From Stomorhina lunata (taxonomy: Eukaryota > Arthropoda > Insecta > Diptera > Rhiniidae), in contig OW121742.1 of the NCBI GenBank assembly GCA_933228675.1, positions 39,283,255 to 39,347,254 on the forward strand: a stretch of 64,000 nt of DNA, in the 5' to 3' direction. Numbering within the stretch: position 1 is the first letter of the stretch; the number at the start of each line of letters is the position of its first letter. This document shows, piece by piece, positions 22,417 through 33,755 of the stretch. A model generated the notes under the pieces. That model did no database searches, had not been told where the DNA came from, and saw only the letters and a program-made list of their open reading frames with translations. The position numbers and the translations under genes were made by a program.

Positions 22417-22639
22417 TTTATAGAAGATTTTCTTATAAATTTAATATATTTCAGAAATTTACGCAGATAAATAAAACAAAAAAGTTATTAATTATGAATA
22501 ATCAACAGAATGATAAGAGAAAACAGCTGTTTGGAATGAATAAATCAAAACAGAGAACAAGATGAAAATCGAGAGCCAGAAACATAATAGAGTTCAATGA
22601 TAAATAAATAACGGGAAATATTTACGAATGGGAATTAAA

Positions 22640-25330
22640 TGCAAATAATTTAGATTTTGCTATAATACATGGAGATATAGAGATAATGGAAGACTGTCTA
22701 AGCGATTTGCTAGTCCGTTATGATAATATTATTATTATGGGTGATTTCAACTTGAATTTATTTAATATTGATAACACAAATCTGGTTCTTTCTACATGTA
22801 GGCGCTTGGGTTTGTCATACCGCCATAATAATATACCAACTCACTATGTTGGATTAAATCCTGTTACTTCTTTATTGGATTATTTTCTTCTTAGTCCCTC
22901 ACTTTCTGTTAGCTCTTCTGATCAAATGCAGTGCCCAGCCATTTCTCATCACTCATTTATTTTTTTAAGCATAAATATACATTTAAGTTCAAATAATGCA
23001 TTTCTTAGTTTCAAAGATTACGGCAATTTTGATCCTTCATATTTGGAAAGTCATGTACTTCAATATGATTTCTCTAATTTTTATGATAGCTCAGATGTTA
23101 ACTGTCAGCATTCTCACTTAATGACTTGTATAGAACAGTTACATGATTTAATACCTATAAAACGGTTTAAGATCTCAACTAATGGAGAAGAATGGTTTAA
23201 TACACCTTTGATTAAATATCACCTTTCTTTACGAGATTTGACCTTCAGACAATATCTTAGAGAACCTTCCCCTATTAATTGGAGAAGTTATTGTAAAGCG
23301 CGCAATAAGTCAAAATCGATTATAAGATGTGTTAAACGCAAAGCGCATATAGCACGTTTTAATAATTTAGATACTAAGGGTATGTGGAGAATTCTTCGAT
23401 CTAATGGTTGCACTGGTGACAACATACCTGTAGAGAATTTGGATCCTAATCTTTTAAATGTACAATTTTCAAATTATAGATCAGTTGATTTGTTTAACCC
23501 TTTTGACCTAAATTTTCCTAACTTTAATAATTTTTCTTTCAATAGCATTGATTCTGAAGAATTATCTACTGCACTTTCTAAAATTAAATCTAATGCCTCT
23601 GGTTGTGATAACTTGCCCCTTAAATTTATTAAACTCATTTTTCCATTTATTCATCAACATCTTTTGTATCTTATTAACACCATTATCTCAAATTCCCAGT
23701 TTCCATCTGACTGGAAAGTTGCAAAAGTGATTCCTATAAGGAAAAGCAGTTCCAATGAAGAATTCAGACCAATTTCGTTAGTGCCTGTGTTATCAAAATT
23801 AGTTGAACATGTTATTAAGGACCAAATAATGACTTTTTTAAACAACAACTTGTTGTTACATCCATTTCAGTCAGGATTTCGCGATGGGCATAGTACTACA
23901 TCTCTTTTAATAGGCCTTACTGATTCTATCAGACATTTAATGGATAAGGATGATTTCGGTGTGCTTATATCTCTTGATTTATCCAAGGCTTTTGATAGCA
24001 TAAGTCATGCAGTTTTAATTCGTAAATTGTGCACTTACTTTAATTTTTCATTATCTGCCTGCAAGTTAATTTTTTCTTATTTATCTGGGCGATCTCAATA
24101 TGTTTCTTGTGGAAACCGTAACTCGACATGTTTACCTGTGACTAGTGGTGTGCCGCAAGGATCTGTTGTTGGTCCTTTGCTATTTATGCTCTACATGAAC
24201 GACTTTTTTAATATTCTAGACGGTTTTGAATGTGAAGCTTTTGTATTTGCAGATGATATACAGCTTTTATTTTCGGGTCACCTCCAGTTAATTGATGTCT
24301 TTGAGTATGATTTGAATACTCTTTTATCTTATGCATCCCAATGGATGAGAGATAGTAATCTTAAAATAAACTCAGCAAAAACGAAAGCTATGCTCTTTAA
24401 GCCGCATACGTCTGTTGTTGACATATTTGTAACAATTGAAGGTCAAGTAATTGAATTTGTTGAGCATATGAAATGTCTTGGAGTCGTATTAGATAATAAA
24501 CTTGAATTTGATCAACACATTAATTCAGTAATTTCCAAAACTAGTTTTACCCTAAGAAAATTATATGCCTTAAATTTATACTTACCCCTTTCTATTAAAA
24601 AACGCATAGCTCATTCCTTGCTAATGCCTAATTTATTATACTGTATTGAAGTTTATGCTGGTTGTAATAACTATAATTTCAATAAGTGCATACTACTTTT
24701 TAACAGAATAATCCGTTTTGTATACCAATTAAAACTGCACGATCATGTTTCCGATCAAGTTTCGGATTTTCTTGGTTGCAATTTTAGAAGTTTTGTCGAT
24801 ACAAGAAGTCTTTTATTTTTTTATAAAGTTATTTTTAACGATTGCCCGGATTATGTTCGGAGACTTTTTGTGTTTTTGCAGACTGACAGAAATCCGCAGC
24901 TTTTATATCCCGTGAGACACCACCCAATTAATGAACGATCTTTTCATGTGCGAGTTGCCAAATGTTGGAACGCTTTGCCAAGACCTCTTAGAAATTTTAC
25001 TTTCTCCCCACATACATTTAAAAAAAAACTTATAGAACATGCATTTGTCAATAATATTTAAGTACTGTTTTTCTTGTGGCTGCTTTGATTACCGTTAAAT
25101 TTTATTTAACTATTTTGCGCATATCATGTTATCATGTATATACGTATGTTATCTTTTATGCTTTTGTATAGTAACTTTATTTTATAATTGTTATTAATTT
25201 TTTTACACATGTACATAGAAGTTGTAAATATAAATCAATTTTTGTAAGACCACCAACTATATAAGGCCTCATTGGCTCAGTTGGTTCCTATATATTAAAT
25301 AAAATAAAAAAAAAAAAAATAAAAATAAAA
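22640..25330 (+). mobile_element. 5'-truncated LINE (non-LTR retrotransposon) with poly-A tail
   Basis: Contains a long endonuclease-RT ORF (22686-25061), a 3' UTR of about 240 bp and an A-rich tail (about 25300-25330). The reading frame stays open a little upstream of 22686 but ends at a stop near 22613, and the N-terminal endonuclease part is missing, so the copy is 5'-truncated. The left boundary (22570-22660) and target-site duplication cannot be fixed because the flanks are A-rich. The insertion lies head-to-head with Syx8. Confidence 0.85.
22686..25061 (+). CDS. LINE endonuclease (partial) and reverse transcriptase ORF, 791 aa
   Basis: One uninterrupted frame. Residues 1-95 are the C-terminal part of an apurinic-type endonuclease: IIIMGDFNLNL (catalytic D20/N22) and SLLDYFLLS, then ISHHSFIF where the family usually has SDH, so the Asp before the catalytic His is His here. 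The RT follows: KVIPIRKSSSNEEFRPISLV, SLDLSKAFDS (D431), VTSGVPQGSVVGPLLFMLYM and the FADD box at 521-524, then SNLKINSAKTKAML. The C-terminal tail has SFHVRVAKCWNALPRPLRNF, common in CR1/Jockey-type elements. RT catalytic residues are intact, but the endonuclease is incomplete, so independent mobility is unlikely. Clade is not certain. Codon use is AT-rich and unlike UQCR-C2. Confidence 0.9.
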   Translation: MEDCLSDLLVRYDNIIIMGDFNLNLFNIDNTNLVLSTCRRLGLSYRHNNIPTHYVGLNPVTSLLDYFLLSPSLSVSSSDQMQCPAISHHSFIFLSINIHLSSNNAFLSFKDYGNFDPSYLESHVLQYDFSNFYDSSDVNCQHSHLMTCIEQLHDLIPIKRFKISTNGEEWFNTPLIKYHLSLRDLTFRQYLREPSPINWRSYCKARNKSKSIIRCVKRKAHIARFNNLDTKGMWRILRSNGCTGDNIPVENLDPNLLNVQFSNYRSVDLFNPFDLNFPNFNNFSFNSIDSEELSTALSKIKSNASGCDNLPLKFIKLIFPFIHQHLLYLINTIISNSQFPSDWKVAKVIPIRKSSSNEEFRPISLVPVLSKLVEHVIKDQIMTFLNNNLLLHPFQSGFRDGHSTTSLLIGLTDSIRHLMDKDDFGVLISLDLSKAFDSISHAVLIRKLCTYFNFSLSACKLIFSYLSGRSQYVSCGNRNSTCLPVTSGVPQGSVVGPLLFMLYMNDFFNILDGFECEAFVFADDIQLLFSGHLQLIDVFEYDLNTLLSYASQWMRDSNLKINSAKTKAMLFKPHTSVVDIFVTIEGQVIEFVEHMKCLGVVLDNKLEFDQHINSVISKTSFTLRKLYALNLYLPLSIKKRIAHSLLMPNLLYCIEVYAGCNNYNFNKCILLFNRIIRFVYQLKLHDHVSDQVSDFLGCNFRSFVDTRSLLFFYKVIFNDCPDYVRRLFVFLQTDRNPQLLYPVRHHPINERSFHVRVAKCWNALPRPLRNFTFSPHTFKKKLIEHAFVNNI

Positions 25331-26899
25331 AATACAAGTTAAAACTTTATAACCATTCGAAACCAAAAATATTATTTCAGTTCTTTTCTATTTTGAAATA
25401 ACTCAAGTTTAACTTAATCCATTGCATTTATCTAAGATTTTTGAATTAATTTTACCTAATCTTTATTTTGTTTGTTTCAGTTCTTGGCAACTCTACTCTC
25501 GCCATATGTTTATCAGTGATACCAACAGCCGTTTTTCATATGATTACCATTCAGCCGAAAAATGTAAACATCGCTAGAATGTCAACATTGGTATTTGTGG
25601 CTGAATTAAAAATGCAACAAATAAATCCGTTAAAAATTTCTGAGCCTATTTTGAAGTAGTGTGGTGTGTTTTGATTTCGATATAAAATATACGAAATTAA
25701 GTAAAGGTATATATCAGGGGTAGGTACGTATGAGGTCAATAACAGTCATTATTTTTAAAAGAGCCACAATAGTTTTTAAAAGAGCCACAATAGTTAAGAG
25801 TTAGATAAGAACATGGTGATTTATACCAAAAAAGGATATTTTTACCCCCCATTCTTTTCGATGGTGGGTATAAAAAAGAGTCTTTTCAAGGAAAGTTTAT
25901 AATAATGACAGATTATGATCAAGAGGGAAGTAAATGATCGGTCTGGATTAAATGTAAATTAAAAACTGATTAAGGTTTATTTTTGAAAAGCCAAATGTAT
26001 TGTTAGGAAAATGCCATAATATCAGTAAGGAACATTAAATGGCATATCATGCATTCCATTCGGAATTGTTTTAATTTTGTAATTACATTCCATGAAATAT
26101 TAGGATTTTTGATAAAACATTTAATAAGACCATAATTTTCTCCCCATTGTTTTTGTTACTCCGTCAGTTCGATAGTAACGCTTACAAGTTTATCTGTTCA
26201 TCACTTCATAAAGCGCTGTTTTACAATCGATATCGCAAGTTGTTTCGATAAGAGCTACTAAGTCTAACATTTTTTACTTCTCATTTACGAAAATGCAAAA
26301 ATGGCTAATTGTGGAACATCCTGAATATCAGTAGACTCTCCGAGAGCTTCACAATTTTTATTTATAGTTTTGCCAATTTGACGCTTAGTCGTACGGAGTG
26401 ACGTAGAAATCAATTATACCAATTTCTCAACACGTCTGTTTAGCCCGAGCGATATCAAAAACTAGCTATATCGACACCCTCATCTGATCGACTTTAATCA
26501 GGCAAGAGTCATTTTTGACTTAAAGCTCTAATTATAATAACTTCTTTCACAATATCAAATTGAGTGGAAGTAACTATTATATATTGTTCTTGAAAAGTCC
26601 TATTTTCTTATTTTTTTAGAATTTAGGGGAAAAAAATCAAACGAACAAAATTTTCAATGAGCCGCAGTTAACGCAACAATTAGGTTATGTAAGAAAGCTT
26701 GTACTCAGAGATCCAATGGGTCCATTTTGATCCTTCCGAATAGAGAAAAACTAAAGGAGAAAATGAAACCAATAAAGTAGGAAAAATATACCTAGTTTGA
26801 GGTCACAACATCTTTTAGTTTGCACCGCTGGAAGTCGTAGTTTGAGGTTAGGAAGTAAATTAGCTGTCAAATGATGAAATGCTAAGAATGTTATTTATT
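25331..26899. other. Intergenic, mostly unrecognised
   Basis: AT-rich with scraps of repeats: CAGGGGTAGG at about 25717 followed by two AAAGAGCCACAATAG copies (hAT-like debris, weak) and a TGGTGGGTATAAAAA element end near 25865. No gene recognised. Confidence 0.35.
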
Positions 26900-27420
26900 T
26901 AAAAAAAGTTTTAAAATGTGAACCGTGGAACAAAATATGAGCAAGAAAACTCTGTCTGAGCAATCATTATAACAGATTTTTCTGTGACCTCAATTGATTA
27001 ATGTTGACACCAGTGACATTTGGTTTCAGCAAAATAGCGCCACACAGCCGGTCAAACAATTCAGTATGGGAAACTTCCCGACAGCATAATTTTTTTCGTT
27101 TTGGTGATGTCAATTGGCTAAAATGAGAATTGTGATTTAACACTGGACTATTTTCTCTGGACCATTAAAAAACAAACAACTGATACTCATAAAGATACAA
27201 TTCTGCGTAGATATGATCCATGTATTGTTGCAAAATCTGGTTGAAACTTTTGTAAAAAGAGCTGGATCTGATGTCGTGTTAGAGGTGAAAATTTGCGCAA
27301 AGTCATATAAATTCCAATTTTCTATATTTCTATTTTACACTGGTATCAATTTATCCGAATTCGTCAACAAAATTGAATTTAAAGCCACTTCCTAATATAA
27401 CATTTACCCATCCTTTATTG
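26900..27420 (+). pseudogene. Relic of a Tc1/mariner-superfamily transposase
   Basis: Frames on the plus strand give VDTSDIWFQQNSATQPV (about 27003-27053), then in another frame FRFGDVNW (about 27095-27120) and LLQNLVETFVKRAG (about 27220-27260). The same three blocks occur in order in the insect transposase group with WFQQDGAT...SRFGDVNWPPRSCDLTPLDFFLWG. The Pro-rich DLTPLDFFLWG block is missing, and stops break the frame. An ancient dead copy. Confidence 0.6.
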
Positions 27421-27999
27421 CTATAATATTTTTTACCGTGACTAAATTCAAACGAATTTACAGCATTGCAAAGTTTATAATTTATAAGATTATTTCGCCC
27501 ATTTATACGAATAGAGCAAAAATGCTAAAGATAATCCATCAAAGAAAAATGAAGACTTACATATGAGACAGCGCATAGAGAAAGGTCTCATTTATGCAGC
27601 TGAGACTTCAATTAATTCAATGTATACCACAAAACTACTTCTAACAAATTGAAGACTTTATTCCAACACTTTGCATAAAACCGTCGAATTTTGAGTTATA
27701 CCACTACTAATACAAATAAGCGATTATTCATTTACCCAAATATTTGCTTAAAGATTCAAATGGATCAAACTTTAATTATGTTCATAAACATGAAAATACA
27801 ACCAAATTTCCAAAGCACCTAAAAATTTCGCTTAACCCCCAAAAGCGTTAAACAAACAGAAACTCACCACACAGGACAGCAAAAGAATTTGCTTTGTTCG
27901 CTTCACTCGCAAACGGCTGAATTGAGTGAGAAAAATCTTGACAGAAGAAGTCTAAAAGGAAAATTTTAATAAGAATTTTCCCTGCAGCAGAAGAGTGTG
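27421..27999. other. Intergenic, no gene recognised
   Basis: Contains GACAGCGCATAGAGAAAGG at 27569, identical to the end of the small TIR element at 31206. Otherwise unrecognised. Confidence 0.35.
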
Positions 28000-28682
28000 T
28001 TATAAGCCAGCTTACGCGTGTTACGTTAACAAAAATACAAAGTTTTTCACAGCCTAAAAATAAAGATATAAAACAAAACCCATATAATTCAAATAAAATA
28101 AAAAGTTTATACAAAATTTAAGCCGCAGTGAATTTACAAAAAAGCACATAAAAACAACGAAATAAAAAGTTGGGCGCCAAAAACACAGTGAGGAACTAAG
28201 AAAACGCGTTAAGAACTTCAGGTAAAAGTTGGTAAAGAAAAAAAAAATCGTAACGCCCTCGAAAGAAAACTTTGAATTGAACACTTCCCTTAATTGTTAA
28301 ACAATTTTCCTGAGTATAAAACAAAAAAAAAAAAATTAAACAAATCGAAGCAACAAACGTTTTTTTCATCGTTCAAAAATATTGAAAAATTTGTGTATTT
28401 TTTCGTGAAAGGAAATCAATTTTCCAAAAAAAACCAAATGAAAAACTATCCCACGTATTAAAAAAGTTCCAAGAGCAAATTTTTAGAATTTGCCAAAAAT
28501 TGATTGAATAATTTTTAATTGCGATTTAAAAGAATTTTTTGGGCATATTTTGCGTGAAACGAAACCAGAGAAGAAAAAGAAAAAACAAACTGCAGTTTAC
28601 AACAAATTTTCATTAAAACAAACCAACAAATACAAGGAATTGTGAAATTTTGTTTCTTCCTCATTTTTAACGTAAAATAACG
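28000..28682 (+). other. Possible non-coding first exon(s) of a downstream long gene
   Basis: A/C-rich sequence with many short GTGAAA and CAAA words, like fly 5' UTRs, and two good donors on the plus strand: AACTTCAG|GTAAAA (exon end 28221) and AATAACG|GTAAGT (exon end 28682). No coding start continues in it, and no matching acceptor exon was identified to the right. Inference only. Confidence 0.25.
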
Positions 28683-28689
28683 GTAAGTT

Positions 28690-29384
28690 TTGTATGTATA
28701 TTTTCTGCAACAACAACAAAAATGACAATATGAATTTTTGTTATTGTTTTTATTGTTGTTCTTTTTGTCATCATTCATTTTTGCATTTTTGTTTTGCAAA
28801 ACCATCAAAAGCAAAACATTGATTTTCCTCTTTTATATTTTCATTCTCTCCTTATCTGTTTCTATATCTCTCTCGCATTAAAAATAACAACAAAACTTTG
28901 TTTAAGAATTGTGTTAAATTTTTTCTTAATTCTTAAACAAAACAATAAAGTTTTTAAAGCATCTTCTTTTTTTTGTAGCATCCATTGTCTTTATTTATAT
29001 TTTTCTATTCGTTTTTTTGTGTGTTTTGATTCTGCCTGGTTGAATGGCTGCCTGGCCATTAGAAAAACCAGAAAATCGAATCTTTGAATTGGGTCACTGT
29101 GTCACAACAACAAGAATGGCAATCGCAAAATACACAACAGACATTGTTTGAGTGTTGCCATTGTTGTATTTTTAGATATTGGGGAATATTCACACAAAAG
29201 TTGGTAGATGGAAAAAATTAATAGAAAAAAAGAAAAAAAAAAAAATAAATGGAGTGATAGATCATGAATCTTAAAATACAAGCCCGAATACATAACACAC
29301 TACACCACAAAGTACAAATGATTTTTTTTATCTTTAACCCATAGATACCTATATTTGCAAAATTTTGTCTCATGCTAACATTTT
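28690..29384. other. Non-coding, low-complexity
   Basis: T-rich with TTGTTGTT and CAACAACAAG runs. No gene or repeat boundary recognised. Confidence 0.35.
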
Positions 29385-31058
29385 TATACCCACCATTGTC
29401 ATTCCGTTTGTAATTTCCTTAATATTGGCTCAAAAACCAAAATTGAAGTATATTCTGAACCTTATGAAATTCTAAGACGATGGAGCGATGTCCACCTGTC
29501 CGTCTATCCGTCTGTCTATCCGCCTGTATATCCGTCTGTTTGTTGTCGGCACGACAAAACCTTAACAAAAGGATATAGGTCACTGAAATTCGGCACAAAT
29601 ATTCTTCATTTGAAATTTTTGGTATTGAAATCGAGCAAATTGGGTCACATTTGACCATAGCTCCCGTATAACCTCGTTTAGGCTAATCGCTTAGTTGCTA
29701 ATAAATAACAAATTATAACAGCTATGATGACAAAGAAGTTTTACATAAGCACTAGGCAGCATATAAAATTTCATCGAAATCGGTTCACATTTAACCATAG
29801 CTCCTATACAAAAAACTTACGGAAACAGCCTAAATTCCAACTGAAATACTCTTAAATGCCAATAAATGATAAACTGTAATATCTTTGGCCACTAAATTTA
29901 GCACAAGGAAGTCTTAAGTGAATACCAACCAGTATAAAAAACTTACTGAAACACAAAAATACAAAAAGAAAAGGGGGGTTTATGTCCGTCTGTCCGTCAG
30001 ATAGCGATAGCGCCTTAACGAAAAGGACTTCAGGAACAAAATTTTACAAAAGGAAGTCTTATGTGAATGCCAGCCACTGTGCAAAATTTTGTTACAATCG
30101 GTCACTATTTGACCATAGCTCCCATATAAAAAATTTACGGCAACCCAAAAATACAAAATGAAAAGACGGTTTATGCGCGTTAGCTCCTTAACTACAAGAG
30201 CTAGAGAGACAAAATTGTACAAAAGTATTTTTGATATATAACAGAAGTTGTGCACTGAAAATGGGCGAAATCGGTTCACATTTAGTTAGAGCTCCCATAT
30301 AAACCCGCCCCGGGAAACACATGAATGCTGATAAATTAAATACAATTGTAATAGCTATGACGACTAAATTTAGAATAGAGAAGTTTTATGTAACTATTGG
30401 TCAGTATATCAAATTTTATAGGAATCGATCTATATTTGACTAGGTATAGCTTTTATATAATAAACACTCCCGGAAACCAAAAAAAAAAAAAATGTAGAAA
30501 AGGCCAGTTAAAAGCTGTTAAATTAGAAACTATGACAGCTATGGCCACTAAATTTTGCAGAAACAAGCTTTATATAAATACCAGCTAGTGTTACAATCGG
30601 TCAACATTTGGCTATAATTCTTATATACATATATATAACGTCCCTGTAGGATATTAAAATAATTTTAATTTTATAAGAAAATTGTCTTCTGCCTTGAACA
30701 AATTTATTTAATATTATATTCAAAAATTTTCAAATGAAAATTTTAGTAATTATAAAAGAAAACTTAAAAACTAGATTTTAAATTAAAACAACAAAAGTAA
30801 CTTGTACAGTAAAAGTACACCCTACAATCCCCTTTTTATATCTACAATTAAAATGAACTATAAAGCTCCTGCAACCGAATTTAGTCCAAATACTTTGCTA
30901 ACAATACCAACTAGCTTAACAACTTTTTTCGAATTTGGTCCACATTTTGAATTAGCTGCACCCTCGTAGATATATGAGAGATATTTCTAAATTTAACACA
31001 ACTTGATGGTGGGTATTTAAGATTATGCACAGCCGAATATACCCTCTTACTTGTTTTC
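29385..31058. repeat. Long copy of the hairpin-ended dispersed element family
   Basis: Begins TTTTTATACCCACCATTGTC and ends GATGGTGGGTATTTAAG, TGCACAGCCGAATATACC, CTCTTACTTG. Inside, one module recurs about every 130-240 bp: GGTCACATTTGACCATAGCT (29643), GTTCACATTTAACCATAGCT (29783), TTTGACCATAGCTCCCATAT (30107), CACATTTAGTTAGAGCTCCC (30277). The CCGTCTGTCCGTCTATC-type stretch at 29490-29540 and again at 29985 is part of the module. Non-coding. Confidence 0.65.
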
Positions 31059-31205
31059 TATTAGTGCCTTAAAATTGCCTTTGTTTGAAAGCAACCTTTC
31101 TTCAAACCTGAGTATTTAGTAATCTAGAAAGATTTTGGCTGATTATATACATATGTATATAAAATAAATGCTTAATGGTTTGACTACATAAATTGGTATA
31201 TATGA

Positions 31206-31326
31206 CAGCGCATAGAGAAAGGGACCTAAAGGTAAAAACGGTTTTGTTCAGAAGAGCCATTTTAAAGATTTAAAAATTGTTTACCTTATTTTTTTACCAT
31301 TAGTCCCTTTCTTTGTGTACTAACAC
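31206..31326. mobile_element. Small TIR element (MITE-like), about 120 bp
   Basis: Left end GACAGCGCATAGAGAAAGGG continues to ACCTAAAGGTAAAAA; the right end read in reverse is GTTAGTACACAAAGAAAGGG continuing to ACTAATGGTAAAAA. The ends match at roughly two thirds of positions over 30 bp. The left end also occurs alone at 27569. No firm target-site duplication. Confidence 0.45.
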
Positions 31327-31439
31327 ATATTTCTGTTATTGAGTCATTTTTGGGAGCTAGGGTCAAATATCGACAGATTGTTTCATAATTTAGTTATTTG
31401 AAGTGTAATACTAACATTTTTTTTTGGTAAAAATAAGCA

Positions 31440-32135
31440 TGATGAAGGATATAAGTCAAAGAAGAGGAATGTCGGGAAATTGCTATATTGAACTCTTCCG
31501 GGTACTTGGTCGTAATAATGTACCTGGTAACATTATACGTATAAACTTGCATAATCTGGTGCTCCATTTAGTCGGGAAGATGTTAACCAATTTAGGGGCC
31601 AATCTCTATATATTCGGGTCATCCCAAACACTTGTTCCACTAAAACCACTTGTACAGTTTTAAAGCAAACATGCATGGCCCATTTACGATAACAATCGCT
31701 TAAAATATCTTTACAATGCAACCGACTTGATCTCAAACCTCACAGGGCACTGCGTTTTTGGGTTGCATGTCAGAATACTTACCCCCTGATACATAAATAT
31801 GAATAACTAAATTATTCAAGCCTTATATTAGGCTATTTGTTTAGATAATTGCCATGCAATTCTTTTTCGTTTATGAATTAGGGGGCTAATTTTCAAAACA
31901 ACAAACGCTGTCGCAGTTGTCATAATATCGATTGGAAAGAGACAGTTACTGACCCGCTCTTACAAATTTAAGGGATTTTTATTTTTACTGCCTGCTACTG
32001 CCTGGCTTAAATAAACCTTCACTATTGGTAGTCTATTAAACATTATTTTTCTAGTCTACTTCTTGAAATCATCACAAAGAGATCACTTAGGACCCAAGTG
32101 ACGCTGACTTGCTACCTGCCTAACCTAACAAAAGA
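31440..32135 (+). pseudogene. Decayed LINE 3' part with RNase H-like tail, copy 1
   Basis: Plus-strand scraps: GRNNVPGNII (about 31508-31540), where RNase H of LINE ORF2 has GH..VPGN..AD, and NLTGHCVFGLHVRI (about 31737-31775), the usual LTGH.LIG..A.R block. It ends with GACCCAAGTGACGCTGACTT. The same three landmarks in the same order occur at 46400-46920. Many stops. Confidence 0.6.
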
Positions 32136-33236
32136 AAAGCCTGCCAGAACGTATGTTTGGTAATCCATCAGACAACAGGTGTACTTTTTATAAAAAATGC
32201 CTTCAATTTTTCGCACGTCATTTTGCTTTTAAGTTCTTCGCCGAATTGAGATCTTGAACTTTCTGAACTTTGTATGTCTTCATACTATTAGAGCGTTTCC
32301 ACATACGAGCTGCTTTTCTGATCGAAGTGTTAGGCGCTCTTCGAAAGAGTTGCTCGACTTATTTTGCCTTACCAATATTCCTTGGACCTTTTTTGTAAAA
32401 ATCTTTAATTATATTTGTCCGTACTTTTCGCTGTCCATTTGGATTGTAATAATAATTAAAAAATAATGAGTTTTAAATAATAGTATCTGACATCTATAAC
32501 AAAAAAAAAAAACAAACAACTAAGAAAGTGTTAAAGTCGGTCAAGTCCGACTATACGATACCCTTCACCACTGAGGTCAAAGATGCTCCTTTTCCTGTAT
32601 AAAGACAAATATTTTCTAAATTTTGCCTTCATACAAACAATTTCGCAAAACGTTTATATTTAAGCTGTTTTCGTTATTTGGACTTACATGAGAGCTAGGG
32701 TCAAATGTGGACCGATTATCTCGAAATTTAGCAAATTGATTACAGTTTTTACAAAAATTATGTATGCAAAAAATAAACTCAAAATTCTCATTATCTTTAG
32801 ACTTACGAGCGTTTTAGTGATTTTTATCTCATTTAGTGCGTTTTTAAAGAAGAGTTTGTATGAGAGCTATGGTCAAATGTGGACCGATTTCAACGAAATT
32901 TGGTACAGAGATTTAAGTTTACATAAGAAGTATTTGTTTTGATATTGATATTTGTGGCCAATATATCAATTCCGGGAAGTTGGACCTATTGGATTTTGAC
33001 GAATTTGAATATCCATGGTCCCACTATCAAAACAATTATCTGTGCCAAATTTCATTAAATTATCTTTAGAATTGCGACCTGTTGTTTGATTACATGGTTT
33101 ACATGGGGTCCAGCCAGACGGACAGACTGACATCGCTAAATCGACTCAGAAAGTGAAAGTCTATTGGTATAGTAAAAGGTAGGTCTTAGACAAATATTTC
33201 TTTGCGTTACATACATCAGCACAAACTTATAATACC

Positions 33237-33712
33237 TGTTGGGATGGAGAGCTGGTTTGAAAAAAAGGAATTTGATGATAAGTCCACATCAGAGACTTAT
33301 CATCAAATTCCTTTTTTTCAAACCAGCTCTCCATCCCAAATCCAACAAATCAAGCTTTTGTTTCGTTTGCTCAGTAAGATACAAACCCAGCGACCAATGT
33401 GCATATAAATAGAAATAAAAACAAGAAATTTAGAAATTTTGGACAAATTGAAGAGAAGGATTTTATTTTTACCTTTGCTGTTGAGTGGTTTCACAAGAAG
33501 AAGGAATAAGTTTTAAGGCCAAAACGGAAACAACATTTTGGACGTTTTTGGACCACTTGACAGTTGAATTTAGGCCTTATTGTAGAAAGAGACGGCATGC
33601 TTTTAAGACCCTAACATCCTTCAGCTTTCATATATATGATGAGCAAATAGGGTTTCTTTGCTCATCACAGATATTAATGAAAAAGGCAGCATAGGGCCTT
33701 TTGGCATTAACA
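33237..33712 (+). mobile_element. Solo LTR, 476 bp, 5-bp target duplication ATACC
   Basis: Starts TGTTGGGATGGAG and ends GGCATTAACA (TGTT...AACA). ATACC lies directly on both sides (33232-33236 and 33713-33717), and removing the insert restores the ATACCCTTTCCACC end seen in sister elements. A TATAAATA box at about 33405 and AATAAA at about 33414 fit promoter and polyadenylation functions. A 5-bp duplication fits Copia or BEL/Pao elements rather than Gypsy (inference). No internal region remains. Confidence 0.8.
33241..33337. repeat. Perfect 44-bp inverted repeat with 9-nt loop inside the solo LTR
   Basis: Left arm 33241-33284 (begins GGGATGGAGAGCTGG, ends GATGATAAGTC) is the exact reverse complement of 33294-33337 (begins GACTTATCATC, ends CCAGCTCTCCATCCC). 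The loop is CACATCAGA. It starts 4 nt inside the LTR. Confidence 0.98.
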
Positions 33713-33755
33713 ATACCCTTTCCACCTATGGTGGTGAAGGGTATAAAAATTGTTG

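Larger units (their letters stand above)
32515..33755 (+). repeat. Hairpin-ended dispersed element interrupted by a solo LTR
   Basis: Starts after an A-run with AAGAAAGTGTTAAAGTCGGT, then CAAGTCCGACTATACGATAC and CCTTCACCACTGAGGTCAAA. Ends TTTCCACCTATGGTGGTGAAGGGTATAAAAA, given here as TTTCCACCTATGG and TGGTGAAGGGTATAAAAA. AGTCGG and CCGACT form a hairpin at the left end; the right end forms a second. Interior words match copies at 15.7, 44.4 and 53.0 kb. The solo LTR at 33237-33712 splits the right end. Confidence 0.7.

Noticed and set aside
25717..25800. CAGGGGTAGG plus AAAGAGCCACAATAG repeats as a hAT MITE
   Set aside because: Only one end is visible and there is no target duplication.
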